Shown: piece after piece, positions 63,041 through 64,000 of the stretch
Layout of the letters: each line of letters starts with the position of its first letter
Numbering within the stretch: position 1 is the stretch's first letter
NCBI GenBank assembly: GCA_012862575.1
Contig: BLSF01000026.1
Span: 14,657 to 78,656, forward strand
DNA length: 64,000 nucleotides
Reading direction: 5' to 3'
Source: Parietichytrium sp. I65-24A
Lineage: Eukaryota; Sar; Bigyra; Thraustochytrida; Thraustochytriidae
Position numbers and translations under genes: made by a program
Notes under the pieces: generated by a model
Told to the model about the DNA's origin: nothing
The model's input: only the letters and a program-made list of their open reading frames with translations
The model's database searches: none

Positions 63041-64000
63041 CACTTTTCTCTCTTTTTCGCTTTGTTTTCAAGGTCCTTATTACAATCGCAATTCGCGGTT
63101 CTCACAGTCGTACTAGCGAGGATAGTAGGAAGTCGATAGGCAGGGCTTTCTCTCCTCTCTCTCTCTCTCTCTTTCTGTCTCTCTCTCTCGTCTCTCTCTG
63201 TAATTAAATGCCCAGAGTTCCTATGTTTCCCTCACAAACTGCGTAGAAGGCGGGAGGACCCTAACAGCGAATAGCAATGGATGGGAGGGTTGTAGGATGT
63301 GATAGGAGCAGGGGTAGAGAGGGGGAGAGAGAGAGATTGATGCAATTCAGTGGTGAGAGAGGGAAAGAGAAGGGGAATTCAGAAGGCGAGGAAAGAAAGA
63401 GAAGAAGAGCCAGAGGGGGGAAGAACTCTCTGAATCACTTAGCGAAGAACATAGAGTTTACTAGTCTCCAGTTCCCCTTTCGTCGCTATTTGCATTTGGC
63501 TTTACCGTTTGGCATAGGTGATAGGATTAAGCATGATATATGCTTTGGAGTAAGACACTCATTATGACATTTTAATAAGAGTGTAGTAGCGGAGCATTTT
63601 CGGGAGCATTTTTGCAACAATTTACTCTGAATTATTTCCGAATTGTGGCCATCTTTTCGTTTAGCTGCATCTATATGTTCCTTAATCGCTTTCCTCGTTT
63701 TCGCAATTCGTAATTTTCACTCTCACTCCGTGGACAGTGTCAAGGACGATGCAGTTGCTCCTGCGGAGAGTAGATACCACTAGTGTTTCGCCTGACTGGG
63801 CGTGGGAAGGTGTCCGTAGGCCATATTCTCCCTCTACAGGCTTCACCTATGATGCTAACAAGTATGTGGGGTGTTGTAAAAGTGGCTAGCCTTGTTGCGA
63901 GGCGTCAAACTTGTTGTGTGTAGCAGGGAGGTGGAACGGCTAAGGGACTTCTTCTTTTCCACCGTCTTTCTTCTTTCCGGTTTTACACCTCTGAAGCACG

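Larger units (their letters stand above)
62474..64000. other. 1.5 kb region to the right edge with TTG, TTTTTG, TTTC and CT repeats
   Basis: Holds (ttg)n at 62822-62843, (tttttg)n at 62980-63004, (tttc)n at 63011-63040, (tc)n at about 63151-63175 and purine tracts at 63310-63420. No supported gene. The first part should contain the promoter of the hook-like gene. Confidence 0.6.

Overview
The window is nuclear DNA of a eukaryote. It encodes an ER calreticulin ending in KDEL, a Sec16 scaffold, Mediator subunit 18, elongin C, clamp-loader subunit RFC2, methionine aminopeptidase 2, a RhoGAP and a CLASP/TOG-type protein. Nearly all genes are single open frames. Only two spliceosomal introns are supported, one in RFC2 (3149..3227) and one in elongin C (20930..20812, minus strand), both within the first 90 coding bases. 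An intron-poor single-celled protist fits best. Secreted proteins with Thr/Ser/Pro linkers of the kind common in stramenopiles lean toward a labyrinthulomycete (thraustochytrid-like) organism. A porphyridiophyte red alga is also possible, and the sequence alone does not settle it.

Layout: 0.2-6.5 kb holds MED18, a METTL21-type methyltransferase, RFC2 and a Ser/Asn-rich putative DNA-binding protein. From 6.5 to 18.9 kb is a 12.4 kb stretch with no convincing gene except one weak small membrane ORF. From 19 to 30.3 kb come a tiny membrane protein, a second METTL21-type methyltransferase, elongin C, an SNF1/AMPK-activating-type kinase, HSP10, a RhoGAP and an IQ/RBR-type E3 with an internal duplication. 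From 31.5 to 50 kb come a TPR-GT41 glycosyltransferase with a signal peptide, a large charged chromatin-like protein, a secreted 2-oxoglutarate dioxygenase-DOMON fusion and a 2509-residue Sec16. From 51.5 to 62.5 kb come MetAP2, a methyltransferase with a CysRS-tail-like hairpin, a TOG/coiled-coil protein, calreticulin and a small protein with two Rad50-hook-like motifs.

The genes do not form an operon or an obvious pathway cluster. Several act in the secretory pathway (Sec16, calreticulin, the GT41-like protein, the dioxygenase-DOMON protein). Spacing is strikingly polar: convergent 3' ends lie within 420 bp of each other or overlap, while divergent 5' ends are 0.66 to 12.4 kb apart. Many 5' leaders carry short tandem repeats of 5-10 bp units. 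Intergenic DNA is rich in GTAC-centred palindromes and in a recurring GAATTCAGA word. No retroelement, virus-like element, CRISPR array, rRNA or tRNA gene was recognised.

Start codons were chosen as the first in-frame ATG that leaves the recognisable domain complete.
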